DNA from: Aquarana catesbeiana
Lineage: Eukaryota; Chordata; Amphibia; Anura; Ranidae
Assembly (NCBI RefSeq): GCF_042186555.1
Contig: NC_133327.1
Coordinates: forward strand, 106,729,167 to 106,793,166
Direction: 5' to 3'
DNA: 64,000 nt
Part shown: in pieces, positions 1 through 10,920 of the stretch
Layout: the number at the start of each line of letters is the position of its first letter
How positions within the stretch are numbered: the stretch's first letter is position 1
Made by a program: the position numbers and the translations under genes
The notes under the pieces: model-generated
Told to the model about the DNA's origin: nothing
Databases searched by the model: none
Seen by the model: the letters and a program-made list of their open reading frames with translations, nothing else

Positions 1-231
1 GGACAAGATCACTATACCTAGTTGTGAAAATCCTTATTTTCAGATGAGCTCATCAGTTAGCTGCTTTTACTTTCATTGTCCAGTCACAGGCTAGGGGAGG
101 GAAAAACCTCTAAATGTTACTAAAAGTGGACCTTTTTACTTGAAAATAAAAGTACTGCTCATCCTTCTCCACACTCATAACACATTTGAGCATTTTTTTT
201 TTTTTTTGCTCTTTATGGGGAGCGGGTACTT

Positions 232-600
232 TTTTTGACAGGTACCCATTCCTACTTCTTTAATCCTCCCTTAGGCAAAAATTACGTCTGCTTGGGCCCA
301 CCTCGCTCCCCCACTAGCAGCATTCTGGGACACCTCGCATATCCCAGGAGGCAGTAGGATCAGTGTACCACGGGATCTCACGCATGCACAGAGGGAGCTA
401 GCTGTGATACACCACAAAGTTACAGCTGGCTCTCAAATCCAAGATGACAGTACCAGGGATCCAAAGTGGTGAAAGAGAGCTGGACTTCTGGGCCTGGAAT
501 GTATCAGATTTCTAAAATCAAGCAGTTACAGTATTTGTAACTGCTGACTTCTTTTTTTTTTTTTTTTTTTAAATGGATGAAGTCGCACTTTAACTGTAGC
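232..600. repeat. Diverged frog repeat related to 46880-47225
   Basis: This stretch shares a running order with 46880-47225. Both have a tgacaggta start, a GC-rich middle with a cgcatgc motif, and a short palindrome of the type cagttacagtatttgtaactg (here near 523-545) followed by a poly-pyrimidine run. A similar palindrome sits near 14845-14880. No coding content. I infer three diverged copies of one nonautonomous family; the termini are not clear. Confidence 0.4.
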
Positions 601-790
601 ACAAAAAAGTTATGTCACCTTTCCTATCAGACAGAGCTGTGCTGTATGTCCAGGCTGTGTACATTTCAGGACTGGATGGCCAGAAATACAAATGCTTTGG
701 CAGGTAAGATAGTGCCTTTATGTGCAATACAACTTTGTATTTAGCTGTTCACCTTTGAGCACTTTTCATAATGAGAGTGCCGTCTAACTC

Positions 791-1189
791 TAATGCCGCG
801 TACACACGAGCGGACTTCTCATTGGACTGAACTCTGAAGGACTTTGACGGAGTTCCAACGAAACGGACTTGCCTACACATGATCACACCAAAGTCTGATC
901 GTTTCGAACGTGATGACATATGACCGGACTAGAATAAGGAAGTTCATAGCCAGTAGCCAATAGCTGCCCTTGCATCGTTTTTGGTCTGTTGGACTAGCAT
1001 ACAGACGAACTGATTTTTCGATAGGAATCGAGTCCGTTGGAAAGATTTGAAACTTGTTCTATTTCTAAGGTCCGTCAAATTTTTAGACAGAAAAGGTCCG
1101 ATGAAGCCCACACACGATCGAATTATCCGACGGATTTGTTCCATCGGACCTTTGATGCCGAAAAGTCCGGTCGTGTGTACGTGGCATAA
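791..1189. mobile_element. MITE with GTACACACG-type terminal inverted repeats
   Basis: The left end taatgccgcgtacacacga and the right end, read in reverse complement as ttatgccacgtacacacga, form imperfect terminal inverted repeats about 25 bp long. The interior is rich in inverted tcggac/gtccga motifs and has no transposase. The element is about 400 bp. A second copy of the same family is at 45509-45948. The terminal TAA/TTA would fit a 3-bp target duplication of the Harbinger kind, but that assignment is inference. Confidence 0.82.
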
Positions 1190-1447
1190 GGCCCTGGTGC
1201 TTTTGAAAGTAAGCTATAATGTTAGTGTTTTCCAGCAGTCTCATGCTGCATAAAGCCAGTGTCTGACTGTCTCCTGCAGTGTGTCTTCAGTCTCCATCCA
1301 CACTTGTTGCATGTTCACAGTCTCTGGCAGTCTCTAATACTTTTTAAAGTCCGACAGACTTCTGCCATACACTGAAGTTTATGTGCAGTCCTTTGAAACT
1401 GGCAGGAGTCATACATGAGGCCTCCTAAACCTCACAAGTTGACAACC

Positions 1448-2090
1448 ACTGCTCTAAGGCAGGGTTAAGGCAACCTTTGAGGATTGGGATCTACTTGAAC
1501 AACACTAGGTCAAAAGATCACCGGGCATAGTGTCTTCCCCCCTCCCCCCCAAAAGGACAGCAAGACGGACCCCCCCCCCCCCCCTTATTTTTTATAAAAT
1601 AATATTACTCAGAACAAAAATGTATTACAAGAAAATGCAGGCTTCAGGAGTGTGTTGCGCTCAGAATGCAGGGTTCAGGAGTGCGATGCGCTCAGAACGC
1701 GGAGATCAGGAGTATGTTAGGCTCAGAATGCAGGGTTTAAGAGAGGGAGGGGGGGAGGTGGAGGGTGGTGTGAAGGGTGGTGAAGGACACTGCTATGGGG
1801 TGACCCTGCCCATAACAGTGTCCTCTGCCACCTTCACATCACCTCCCCCCCAACACACACACATTGGTGTCTTCTGCCCCCCCTTTCCCCTATAGCGCAG
1901 TAATCAATGCCCCCCCAATTCCCTGCCATAGCATAGCGCCCTACATGTTTCCACAGCGGAGACCGGGAGGCAGCACAGTTCTGGTCAGAGGGCGAGAGCT
2001 GGCAGAGTGACTTTTCATATTAGCAAGCTGGTGATTGGTTGCTTAGGGCCACCCTGTGTCCTAGCAACCAATCACATTTCAATCACATTT
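1448..2090. repeat. hAT-type remnant with three diverged 31-bp units
   Basis: The left part resembles a hAT terminus (gcagggttaaggcaacct). At about 1636-1735 three degenerate units of about 31 bp occur, with the core cagggttcaggagtgcg followed by gctcagaa. They resemble the monomers of the large array at 43316-44916. Poly-C runs (1570-1583) and a GGAGG-rich strand follow. The right end near 2090 is uncertain. The ORFs seen here follow from low-complexity sequence and are not genes. Confidence 0.5.
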
Positions 2091-2373
2091 AACATAAAAA
2101 GTTAATTTGGCCGGCTCCTCCTCCCGCCTGAACTGCGCTGCCTCCCGATCTCTGCTGTTTTATTGCGATGGAGGAGGCTGGGGAGGGAGGAAGAAAGAAG
2201 GAGCAGGATATAGAAGGCACGGCAGAGCCACGCAGGAGCCTTGAGGCTGGGAGAGGAGACAAGGACCGGCACATAGAAGGCAGGAGTCTGCTGCGCAGGA
2301 ACCTGTTCGCAGTCTGTCACCTGCCTGTGGTCAACAGGTGGACTGCATTTGATGGGTTACCAACCCCCCGCTC

Positions 2374-2743
2374 TAAGGGCTCATTCACATAGCCGCAGAG
2401 GACTGTACATCATAAAAGACGCATATAGTTCTGCACTTGGGAGTACAGGTATTTCTGTAAAGCTGCCTGTACAAATCAATGAGGTTGCGTCCGTATGCTG
2501 GCAACTGCACATCCAAGCATTTATATGCATACAGGGATGGATTTCCGCCCCTGGACATAAATTCTCTGCATACAGGGCGCACACCTGTCTGTACCGATGT
2601 CAGCACTCAGAGGTGCCATTACTGGACTACAGCTGCAGTGTGTCAATGATTTGTACAGGTGACTGTACACAATCACACTGGATGCAGAAATATACTTCTA
2701 TTCGTAGTGTACGGTCCTCAGTGGCTGTGGGAATGAGCCCTAA
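2374..2743. mobile_element. MITE with TAAGGGCTCATTC terminal inverted repeats
   Basis: The left end taagggctcattcacatag is matched by the right end, whose reverse complement is ttagggctcattcccacag. The element is about 370 bp and noncoding, with several internal tgtac/gtaca inverted motifs. The overlapping ORFs at 2349-2765 and 2381-2606 arise from this element. A related terminus (taagggctcgttcacacgg) begins the nested structure at 16047. Confidence 0.8.
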
Positions 2744-3109
2744 ACAAACTTCTAGCAGGCTTTAAGACGTTTTAGGCAGCACTGAAGCTTGCTGAAAAGC
2801 CTGCTGAAGTACTTTCATTTTGATCAGTGTTTAACATCCCCAAAATAGAGCTAAAAAGTGCTTCAAGAAAGCTGCTGAAAGATTACTAAAAGCTTTGAAA
2901 ATAGCTTGTAAAATCATGCAGCATATGCTGCTCTTATACAAAATAAGGTACATATTAAGGGAGAATGGAGAATCTATCCACCTGCTATGGGCAATAAAAA
3001 TGCTCTTCCTTTTTATAGAGGAGGCCCAAAACAAGGCCGCACAGGATTCTGACCATTTTATAGTCTTACACAGATGATTAATAAAAGAAGGGTCCCATGT
3101 CACTCCTAC

Positions 3110-3222
3110 CTTTAAACAAATGGTTTTCATACTGTGCAAGCAGTCAAGTGTCTCTTGAGGACATCCAAGGTACTGTCTTAATTCCGCATGTAGAATCCGC
3201 ATAGAAAAAGGAACCATGGACC
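3110..3222 (-). CDS. TRAPPC12: TRAPPC12 exon (third in window)
   Basis: On the minus strand a polypyrimidine tract ends in cttttcag and is followed by a 113-nt exon and the donor gtagga. Its first two bases (GG) complete the glycine codon begun by the exon at 45276-45414, giving ...GRRG|SMVPFSMRILHAEL. The remaining 37 codons read SMVPFSMRILHAEL...MKTICLK without a stop. I recognise this as the TRAPPC12 segment after PHVYPGRRG, in the C-terminal TPR region. TRAPPC12 belongs to TRAPPIII, which acts in ER-Golgi traffic and autophagy, and it also has a reported mitotic role. Reading on from here as a 128-residue ORF is read-through into intron, not the protein. The exon keeps phase with both neighbours, so the gene looks intact here. 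Confidence 0.93.
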
Positions 3223-3379
3223 CTGAAAAGAATACAGGAAAAAAATATTGGAATACTCCTGTAACAGAATAATTAATTGTTCACGTTGTCATCCTCTGAA
3301 TGTTAAAAAACAAATTCTTGCTTCATTGAAAAGTATGTTATCGATTTAAAATTAGAAGTCAATAACATTACTAAATAGA

Positions 3380-3560
3380 ATGCAATTCATGATAGGAAAA
3401 TGACGTTTTCATTGGAACGGGAGATGAAGAGAAATCTATTGAGGACACATGTTCTGGTGACAACTGGGATTTTTCCTCATTCAAGATATTCAAAACTATG
3501 GAAAAAAAAACCTAACCCCCCCTCCAAAAAAAACGCCCCTCACAGTGTTTGATTGACAGC
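3380..3560. repeat. Fragment of a dispersed repeat also seen at 58490 and 63160
   Basis: The phrase ttctggtgacaactgggat with a following ttcctc pattern recurs in longer form at 63370-63420 and 58690-58720. It is a short noncoding fragment, probably one end of that family. The assignment rests on this phrase alone. Confidence 0.35.
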
Positions 3561-3671
3561 ATCAGGAGCCAATGGCTTAGCTTTAGAACCACTTTACCTC
3601 GAGCATGTGCAAAACAAAAGTGAAAAATTTTAATTTTGAATTGCCTAGATTTGTTACAGGTTTATTATAAT

Positions 3672-4720
3672 TTAACCACTTCCCGCCCGGGCCATAGCAG
3701 ATGACGGCCGGGCGGTGGTTCAGTTATCCTGACTGGGTGTCATATGGCGTCCAGCAGGATAACATGCCGCTGCACGCCCGCAGGGGCGCGCATTGCGGTG
3801 ATCGGTGGAGCGGTGTGTCAGTGTGACACACCGCTACACCGATCTTGGTAAACAGCCTCCAGCGGAGGCTCTTTACCACAAGTCAATAGGAAGAGCCGTT
3901 GATCGGCTTTTCCTCACTCGTGTCTGACAAACGCGAGTAGAGGAGAGCCGATCGGCGGTTCTCCTGACAAGGGGGGTCTGCACTGATTGTTTATCAGCAC
4001 AGCCCCCCCTCAGATCACCACACTGGACCACCAGGGATCGCCACTAGGACCACCAGGGAAGGGGGCAACATGTGGATGGCCAGGTACGTACCTCATGGCC
4101 ATCCATATGTGTCCAGTCAGTGCCCAATCTGTGCCAATCAGTGCCCACAAATGGGCACTGATTGGCACCATTATATAGCACTGATGCCCAGCAATGCCAC
4201 CCTTAGGGGCATCACTGCCATCAGTGCCACCCATCAGTGCCCATCCGTGCCCATCAGTGCCACCTATCAGTGCCACCCATAAGTACCCATCAGTGCCACC
4301 CATAAGTACCCATCAATGCCACCTAGGAATGCCCATCAGTGCCGCATACCAGTGCCACCTATCAGTGCCCCCTCATCGGTGCCCATCAGTGCCGCCGTAT
4401 CAGTGCCCGTCAGTGCAGCCATATCAGTGCCCGTCATTGAAGAAGAAAACGTACTTATTTACAAAAATTTTTAGCAGAAACAAAGAAAAACTTTTTCAAA
4501 ATTTTCGGTCTTTAATTGTTGCGCAAAAAATAAAAACCGCAAAGGTGATCAAATACCACCAAAAGAAAGCTCTATTTGTGAGAACAAAATGATAAAAAAA
4601 AATTTGTTTGGGTACAGTGTAGCATGACCGCGCAATTGTCATTCAAATTGCGATAGCGCTGAAAGCTGAAAATTGGCCTGGGCGGGAAGGTGTCTAAGTG
4701 CCTGGTATTGAAGTGGTTAA
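3672..4720. mobile_element. TTAACCACTT-terminal element with internal minisatellite
   Basis: The element starts ttaaccacttcccgcccgg and ends with gaagtggttaa, so the outermost bases are inverted repeats. The interior is GC-rich, then carries a degenerate array of cagtgcc/atcag units at about 4108-4437, then an AT-rich tail containing aaaaaccgcaaaggtgatcaa. That tail is shared with the copy at 24932-25856 (aaaaaccgcagaggcgatcaa). No transposase. The target duplication may be TTAA. The 97- to 132-codon ORFs over 4010-4592 are translations of the minisatellite. Confidence 0.82.
4108..4437. repeat. Degenerate minisatellite, cagtgcc core
   Basis: Variable units of roughly 10 to 24 bp built on cccatcagtgcca repeat across about 330 bp inside the element at 3672-4720. 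An almost perfect hairpin, tgccaatcagtgccca and its complement around caaa, sits at 4131-4168. Comparable CACTGA-core arrays lie inside unrelated elements at 27700-28250, 57515-57645 and 58118-58350. Confidence 0.75.
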
Positions 4721-4825
4721 CTAGGCTTGTCACAGCAGTTAATATTCATCTAAAGAAGGGTAGGGAAATGAGACAAACCCTTTAACTTTACAGCCATGAA
4801 GATTTTTATGTTTAGCATTTTTGGG

Positions 4826-4960
4826 GGAAGTTTAAAGTGGAACTTCATTCTACAAATTGACTTTGCTCCCCTGCCGCTGCCTCAACCTCCACAATAATAG
4901 CTGCTTTGTTTTTCGGAAGGGGATTCTTTTTGCAGACCATATTAGACTTTTCAATAAGAA
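4826..4960. repeat. One end of a TTAA-target MITE
   Basis: The sequence tttaaagtggaacttcatt matches the TTAAAGYGG terminal pattern of the complete elements listed elsewhere. The other terminus was not found nearby, so this is probably a truncated copy broken by later insertions. Confidence 0.4.
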
Positions 4961-5276
4961 AGGTTGGCAAAGTCTGATGATCTTTAATTTGATTTAGTTT
5001 TATTCCAATTTATACACTTTGTAGGCTGTAGGATGTATATAGACAAAATAAGATTTTTGTTTACTTAACATAAAATACTTTTCTTGGAGACATTCATGGA
5101 CACAGGGGGTCATAAACCTTCACGTTACATCCATCAGCCATATGTTGTGTTAACTGAATAACATTTAATTATCTTGTTAAAATGACATCTGAAACTTGGT
5201 GGGATAGAATAAGCAGCAAGTAAACATGCGGTCTACAAAGCTGATGTGTTGAAGGAAGAAGAAAAAAAAAAAAGAA

Positions 5277-6010
5277 CATTGCAGTCTGTTGTGTATGAGG
5301 AAATGTAGCCACAGACCAGTCAGGCTGCCCATGCTGACCCGTCTCCGCAGCCAAAAGTGCCTGGGAGAATCAGAATTGGACCACGGAGCAATGAAAAAAG
5401 GTAGCCCAGTTCGATGAATCACACTTTTATTTGCACAAGGATGGCCGCGTGTGTGCGCGTGTCGCTCAACAGGTGAAGAGATTGCACTAGGATTCAGTAG
5501 GAGAAAGCAAGCTGGCGTGGGCAGTGTGATGCTTTGGGCAATGTTCTACTGGGAAACCTTGGGTCCTGCCATTCATGTGGATGTTACCTGACATGTACGA
5601 CCTACATAAACATTGCTGCTGACCAAGTACACCCCTTCATGGAAAAATATTTCCTGATGGTAGGAGCCTCTTTCAGCAGGATCATGCGTGCTGCCACTCT
5701 GCAAAAATGGATCAAGAATGGTTTGAGAGAGAGTTGAAACAAGTTTGAGGTGTTGACTTGGCCTCCAAATTCTACAGATCTCAATTGAGCATCTGTGGGA
5801 TGTGCTGGAAAAACAAATCCAATCCATGCAGTACCCACCTTACAACTTACAAGACTTAAAAGGATCTGTTACCGAAGGCCTGATGCCATATACCACAGCA
5901 CCCCTTCAGAGGTCTAGTGGCATTCTTGCTCTGGTGGGTCAGGGCTGTTTTGGTGGCAAAAGTGGGACCTACCCAATATTAATTATGGCTGATTGGTGTA
6001 TAGTGCCACC
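5277..6010 (+). pseudogene. Tc1-like transposase, C-terminal half, degenerate
   Basis: The plus strand reads, with several frame changes, a Tc1-type catalytic domain. Recognisable pieces are GSVMLWAMFYWETLGPAIHV (5517-5576), FQQD (5673-5684, second catalytic Asp kept), VLTWPPNS (about 5751-5774) and EHLWDVLEKQ (about 5785-5814). Just before the catalytic Glu region a deletion removes most of the expected proline and isoleucine codons of NPIE and shifts the frame. The end gctgattggtgta is typical of this family's terminus. The DNA-binding N-terminal half is absent. The copy sits inside the terminal hairpin of the DIRS remnant, so it is younger than that DIRS insertion. Confidence 0.78.
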
Positions 6011-6709
6011 TACAGGAGAAATGAATGATGGCAAAAAAAAAAAAAAATAAACATTGGCCAGCCAGGGTAAAACTCCGTCTACTACCAGTATGCCTCAGTT
6101 TTGTAGAAAAACAGTACCACGAGCGGGTTGATAACGACAGAGGGGTAGGACTTGTTTCCCTCGAGGGACTCCAGTAAAAGGATTTTATGTGGAGCAAAAT
6201 ATCCTATTTTTTTTCTTTCGGAGGGATACAGGAAGTCTTATAACTTTCAGGACATCAAAAAAAAACAAAAAACTAAGAGGCTGGCTACACAGCAAATACC
6301 TGTTAACAGGCCCAAAGTAAAACAGCAAGAACTGGGGACTGCCTGCGGCACAAGGAGCAGTCTGAAGGACCCTACTCACCAAATTTGTTATCACATGAAG
6401 AAAAGTGCCAAAAAAAAAAAAAAAAAAAAACAAGAGTTGCTCACTGCTCTAGAGGACTGTTCCTTAACTAAGGAGGGGGAACCCGTTCCTTAAGACCATA
6501 AGCCTGAACAATAGTCTTTATGAGCCAGCACCATTCATGAGCCCATCCAGAATGACAAAAAGGGAATCAGTCTTCCTGAAAGAAACAGTGGCTGAAAAAT
6601 AAACGTCATCAGTCTGAACCCCATCCAGACAAACAGTGGGAAATTTATTTTTGGTGAACTGGAGCCAAAGAGGAAAGAACAATGTCCTAATTAAGGTGAA
6701 AGACTGAGA

Positions 6710-6895
6710 CTACCTTGGGAAGAAAGCCCTAGGTGTTAAGACGATCATGTCCCTGTGCAAGACCAAAAAGCATTCCATGCAGGATACAGCCACCAATTCA
6801 GACACTAAGCTAACTGAGATCACGGCCACAAGAAATTCAACCGTGTGGGTCAAACAGGGCCTTCTGAAGTGTTGAGAATCCAGATTCAAATCCAA
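6710..6895 (-). pseudogene. DIRS tyrosine recombinase fragment
   Basis: The 62-codon minus-strand reading contains VSLVSELVAVS and FLVLHRDMIVLTPRAFFP, which match the middle of DIRS tyrosine recombinases (compare LLTREIVFQVAI and YLIIKVVLGF in the second element at 29048-29293). It is followed out of frame by more recombinase-like sequence. The catalytic Arg-His-Arg-Tyr set cannot be completed here, so the fragment is dead. Confidence 0.7.
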
Positions 6896-6971
6896 GATTT
6901 ATATCCCATAGTGTGTGAAGGAGTCAGACTAGGGAGGACCACACTGGAAACCTCCGCCACAAAGGTCTTGA

Positions 6972-7353
6972 TCAGAGAAGAAGCCAACAGTCTTTGAAAC
7001 AAAATGGAAAGAGTAAAAGACCTTCCTTGATGGAACTAAGAGCCAAATGTGGGTAAGCTGGAAAAATGGGCACATGCATGTAAGCATCCTTTATGTGCAC
7101 CAAATCAATAAAGTCTCCCTGGTGAAGGGGGAGCAATGACAGGTTTTGTTGAATCCATCTGAAATTTTTGAGCCCAAATGTAAACATTCACAGCTTTTAG
7201 GTCCAAGCAGAGGCAAATGCCCCCCTTTGGTTGAACTAAAACTCCTAGAACTGTTCTGCAGAAGCAACTGGATCTATGACCCAAGAGTGCCTGATGGAGA
7301 TCAGTTAAGCCTAATATACACAGAAGGGTTGAAAAACAAAACAAAAAAAACAT
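6972..7353 (-). pseudogene. DIRS reverse transcriptase fragment
   Basis: Two overlapping minus-strand readings give PKGGICLCLDLKAVN and, in another frame, HIKDAYMHVPIFPAYPH. These are the fingers segment and motif A of DIRS-type reverse transcriptase; the homologous run in the second element is INIRDAYLHVPIFPSH. The motif A aspartate is retained. The YXDD box and RNase H are missing before the recombinase begins, so a large internal deletion lies near 6900-6970. Confidence 0.75.
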
Positions 7354-7889
7354 ACAGCTCAGGAGGAGGAGTTCCTGTACTAACTATCTGACATTAGTAC
7401 AGCAATCTCCCCTGCTCATCTATTGTGTTCAGACAGGACGACGGCCCCTGCCAGAACACTCCGGTCAGCGCTTTCAGCCAGAGAGCTCTGATCGGCAGAC
7501 ATTTTTCGGTCATGTCTTTTCATCAGAAGCTGGCTGAACAGAGGAAAACTGAGGAAGGGGCAGAGATGAATCGGGACACCACCTTTTGCATCTAGGCATT
7601 GGGAATGCAAGCAGTCCGTGAGTTTGCACAGGTCATCCCCCAGTATGGAAAGTGGGGGTGCATCTTCATGCTGAAGAGGGTTTGTTGTGGATTTAGCAGT
7701 CTTGGAGTGCCAGACCCTGCGGGGGGATGGGGAATTACCCTTGGGGGCTCTTGAAGAGAAAGATGAGAGCAAACGGAAGTAAAAGGAATGGATAGAGATG
7801 ACTTGACAGTTTGGCTGAGGAAGAGGACTGCTTCCCGGTAGCATCCTTTAAGATAACATCCAGAGTTGTCACCTACTGGTATGGCCAGA

Positions 7890-9072
7890 TTAACCACTTC
7901 CCTACCAGGCCAATTCTGACATTTCTCTCTTACATGTAAAAATCATCATTTTTTTGCTAGAAAATTACATAGAACCCCCAAACATTTTAAATGTTTTTTA
8001 GCAAAGACCCTAGAGAATACAATGGTGGTTGTTGCAACTTTTTATCTCACACAGTATTTGCGCAGGAATTTTTCGAACACGTTTTTTTTGGGAAAAAAAC
8101 AGTTTTGTGTTTTAAAAAAAAACAAAACAGTAAAGTTAGCCCAATGTTTTTGCATTTTGTGAAAGATGAAGTTACGCCGAGTAAATAGATACCTAACATG
8201 TCACGCTTCAAAATTGCACACGCTCGTGGAATGACGCCAATGTTCGGTACTTAAAAATCCCCATAGGTGACGCTTGAAATTTTTTTACTGGTTACATGTT
8301 TTGAGTTGCAGAGGAGGTCTAGGGACAAAATGATTGCTCTCGCTCCAACGTTCACGGCGATACCTCACATGTATGGTTTGAACACCGTTTTCATATGTGG
8401 GTGGGAAATACGTATGCGTTCGCTTCTGCGTGCAAGCACACGGGGACAGCGGCGCTTTAAACATTTTTTATTTTTTTTTTATTGTTAATTATATTTTATT
8501 TTTTTTATTTTGACAAAAAAAAAAATTTGATCACTTTTATTCCTATTACAAGGAATGTAAACATCCCTTGTAATAGCAATATGACATGTCAGGTGCTCTT
8601 AATAGTGAGATATGGGGTCCCCATATCTCACCACTAGGCTGGGAAGCCTGAAATAAAAATAAAAAATAAAACGATCGGCGCTTCCCAGCCGAAGCGGCGC
8701 CGTTTTTTTGAATGGAGAGGCCGGGCGTGACGTCATAACATCGTGCCCGGCCTCCGACGATCATAGAGACTCCGGCGACGGAAATCTCTATGATCTACAT
8801 CCGGCGCCGGCAGATCCGCTCTCCGCCTCACCGATCGTAACGGTGAGTCGGAACAAGCACCGGAGGGCGGCGGGAGGGGGGGGCGTCCCCTCTCGCCTCC
8901 CATAGGAACGATCAAGCGGCAGAACAGCCGCTATGAACGTTCCTATGGTGTGGAGATTCACCGGCTGAAACTGGCACTATCTGAATGATGTCTGTAACTA
9001 AAGGCATCATTCAGATATACCTGCCCAAAGCCCAGGACGTCATATGATGGTGGGCGGGCGGGAAGTGGTTAA
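7890..9072. mobile_element. TTAACCACTT-terminal element, second copy
   Basis: The left end ttaaccacttccctaccagg and the right end ggaagtggttaa are inverted repeats. The internal order is AT-rich left part (agaccctagagaatacaatg), a low-complexity T run near 8466-8520, short hairpins at 8536-8580 and 8606-8636, then a GC-rich right part. The left part is shared with the fragment at 17870-18782. No transposase. It interrupts the DIRS remnant, so it inserted after it. ORFs here are not genes. Confidence 0.82.
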
Positions 9073-10270
9073 TAGTATGCACAGACCATTTTAGAGCAAA
9101 TTCCTCAAAAAGCAGATGTAAAGATAAGGTCTTTGTGGCCTTAGAGGCTCTATAAAAATCAAGGCTAGAGATTGCAATGGAGAAACAACAGGTTGATCCT
9201 GTAGCTTCAGAGTGATGTGTACCACATCAATTAGAGCCAAAATGGTCTCTTTACATAATAACAGTGGACTGCAGCTCTTCAGGGAAAAGCTCATCAAATT
9301 AGAACTTTAATAAGAACTTGAATCAGTTTCTCTGTGTTCAATGGGTTATAAGCGACTAAGGCTGCAGGTAAATCAGATATAGAATCTGATGAGAAGGGGG
9401 TGGTAGCACACTTGCAGCTTCTGCAGAGTCAGAAAACAGGGTCATTTAGGTCATAAAAACCTGCATGACTGTATAAAAAAAACAACATCAGACTTTAAAG
9501 AGAGAGGACAGCATGGTTACAGGCTACTGATTTTACCATCAAAAAGCATGATGCCCCTAATCTGTTAGTGGAGGAACCCAGCAGGGCAGGACTGTCCCAC
9601 CCGTGTCTAGAATCAGACATGTTGCAGCCACAGTGTGGTAAGCAATGTACAAGCTCAGGGTAAGAAGCAAGACCTTTAGTACTCATGGAATTTGAAAAGC
9701 TGGTAGCAGGTGAAAATTTAACAACCAGAAGGTCGGCTAGCTAAAAGGTGACTAAAGTCACTGCAGGCAGGAAGAAAGAATGGATTCAAGTTCCACATGG
9801 CTCTGTGAGGTAGAAGCAGCAGTAGGGAGATGCTCCCCCAACACCGTATGGTGGGAACAAGCACAAATTGGGCATGCAAATGCCATTCCAAAGCAAAGCT
9901 ATTGCAAAGCATTAAGCTCTTCCACAGCAAAGCTGGTGAAAAACTATGAAATGGTGATGCCCAGCAAACAGTTAAAGGAAGGGAGCTCTTTCTGCTCTGC
10001 GCGGTACTCAAAGCGACACTTCAGTCAGTGCAAGTCAGAGGCAATGCTAGCAGCTCTGGATCTGGAGAGTGTTTCACAGCTAACTTAACCTGAACCAGTC
10101 TGGAAAGTACCCACATGGAGTCCAATGCCCGAAAGTCCCTTCCAGACTGGTACAGCAATTGGCCACTCCAGTGGAGACTGACGCGACACTCGTACCAGAT
10201 AACTGCAAGTCAGTGGACGAAAGTCACCAGCAGCAGTCCATGTAGAATTTTTTTTTTCTTCAAAAATTAA
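9073..10270 (-). other. Probable gag-side remainder of the DIRS remnant
   Basis: This stretch continues the DIRS remnant beyond the inserted element. Minus-strand readings (for example 9091-9297) are too decayed to match firmly to DIRS gag. The call rests on position between the reverse transcriptase fragment and the putative terminal repeat near 10340-10410. Confidence 0.35.
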
Positions 10271-10920
10271 CACCTCAAAAAAGGTTAGTCTTCACAACAG
10301 GCATGCTGGTAGTAAGAGGTGCTATACCCTGGGTTAGCCTACAGTTAGCCTTGTTTGCCAAATCCTCTTGTAGGTGTCAACGTAACCCAAAGGTTTAAGA
10401 ATTCCTATGTCTCTCAACAAACCCAACATAAAAACTATTCATCTTATTATTTTTACAGCAATTTATCACAAATGCCTAAAACTTTCACATTACTGTACAT
10501 TATGCAAAAAGGCAGTTAATTGAAAACGTCAGGTCTGGTCTGTCGGTCCATGTGCCTTCCTTGTTCTAACCCCACCCTCCGCTTTCTCACACAGAACGCT
10601 AGCACCCCTGCATGATTTTTATTGTGGTCTGTTTCCTTGTTGCAAAATTTCCTCCACTTTCTGTCTAAAATGTTGTCCCCTGGCCAAAAAGCTAAGGGAC
10701 AATCCTAAGAGCCCTGGATAGCAGTAAAACCAACATTACACCGTTTTAATGCAGCATGTACTGCATTTTCAACTAGCAAACACCAAACGCAGTGCTTTGG
10801 TGTGAACTGGGCACACTGAAAACCATTTATTTTTTTCTGGTTATTGCGCTGTGTGTCTGCATTGAACAACGCCGCTCAATGTAGCCTAAGACACATGATG
10901 TGAATTGGCTCAGAATGATC

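Larger units (their letters stand above)
1..3109 (-). other. TRAPPC12: TRAPPC12 intron, 3' side (partial)
   Basis: This is the intron downstream of the exon at 3110-3222 in the minus-strand gene; its other end is outside the window. It opens with the donor gtaggag immediately below the exon. Apart from the repeats listed separately I see no further TRAPPC12 exon here: no minus-strand stretch matches the TPR segment expected next. About 601-790 and 1190-1447 are plain AT-rich sequence in which I recognise nothing. Confidence 0.8.
5050..10425 (-). mobile_element. DIRS-like retrotransposon remnant, split by two insertions
   Basis: Minus-strand fragments recognisable as DIRS reverse transcriptase (6972-7353) and tyrosine recombinase (6710-6895) lie in the order expected for a minus-strand DIRS element. 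The left terminus near 5058-5160 (cataaaccttcacgttaca) is weakly matched in inverted orientation near 10340-10410 (tgtcaacgtaacccaaaggtttaag), as expected of DIRS inverted terminal repeats. The terminal hairpin has one arm at about 5058-5105 and the other at about 6150-6190, with a Tc1 fragment inserted between them. A TTAACCACTT element (7890-9072) interrupts the presumed gag region. All frames are broken. The extent is inferred; the RT and recombinase calls are firm. Confidence 0.65.

Noticed and set aside
2831..3109. C-terminal extension of the TRAPPC12 exon as a 128-residue protein
   Set aside because: After MKTICLK a canonical donor gtagga follows. The downstream residues have no relation to TRAPPC12 and contain hydrophobic low-complexity intron translation.
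4010..4592. Cys/Pro/His-rich ORFs near 4.0-4.6 kb
   Set aside because: They translate the cagtgcc minisatellite in several frames, inside a noncoding inverted-repeat element.
7416..7897. Independent gene on the minus strand at 7.4-7.9 kb
   Set aside because: It sits between DIRS reverse transcriptase and the inserted element, in the gag position, and ends at that insertion. More likely decayed DIRS gag.
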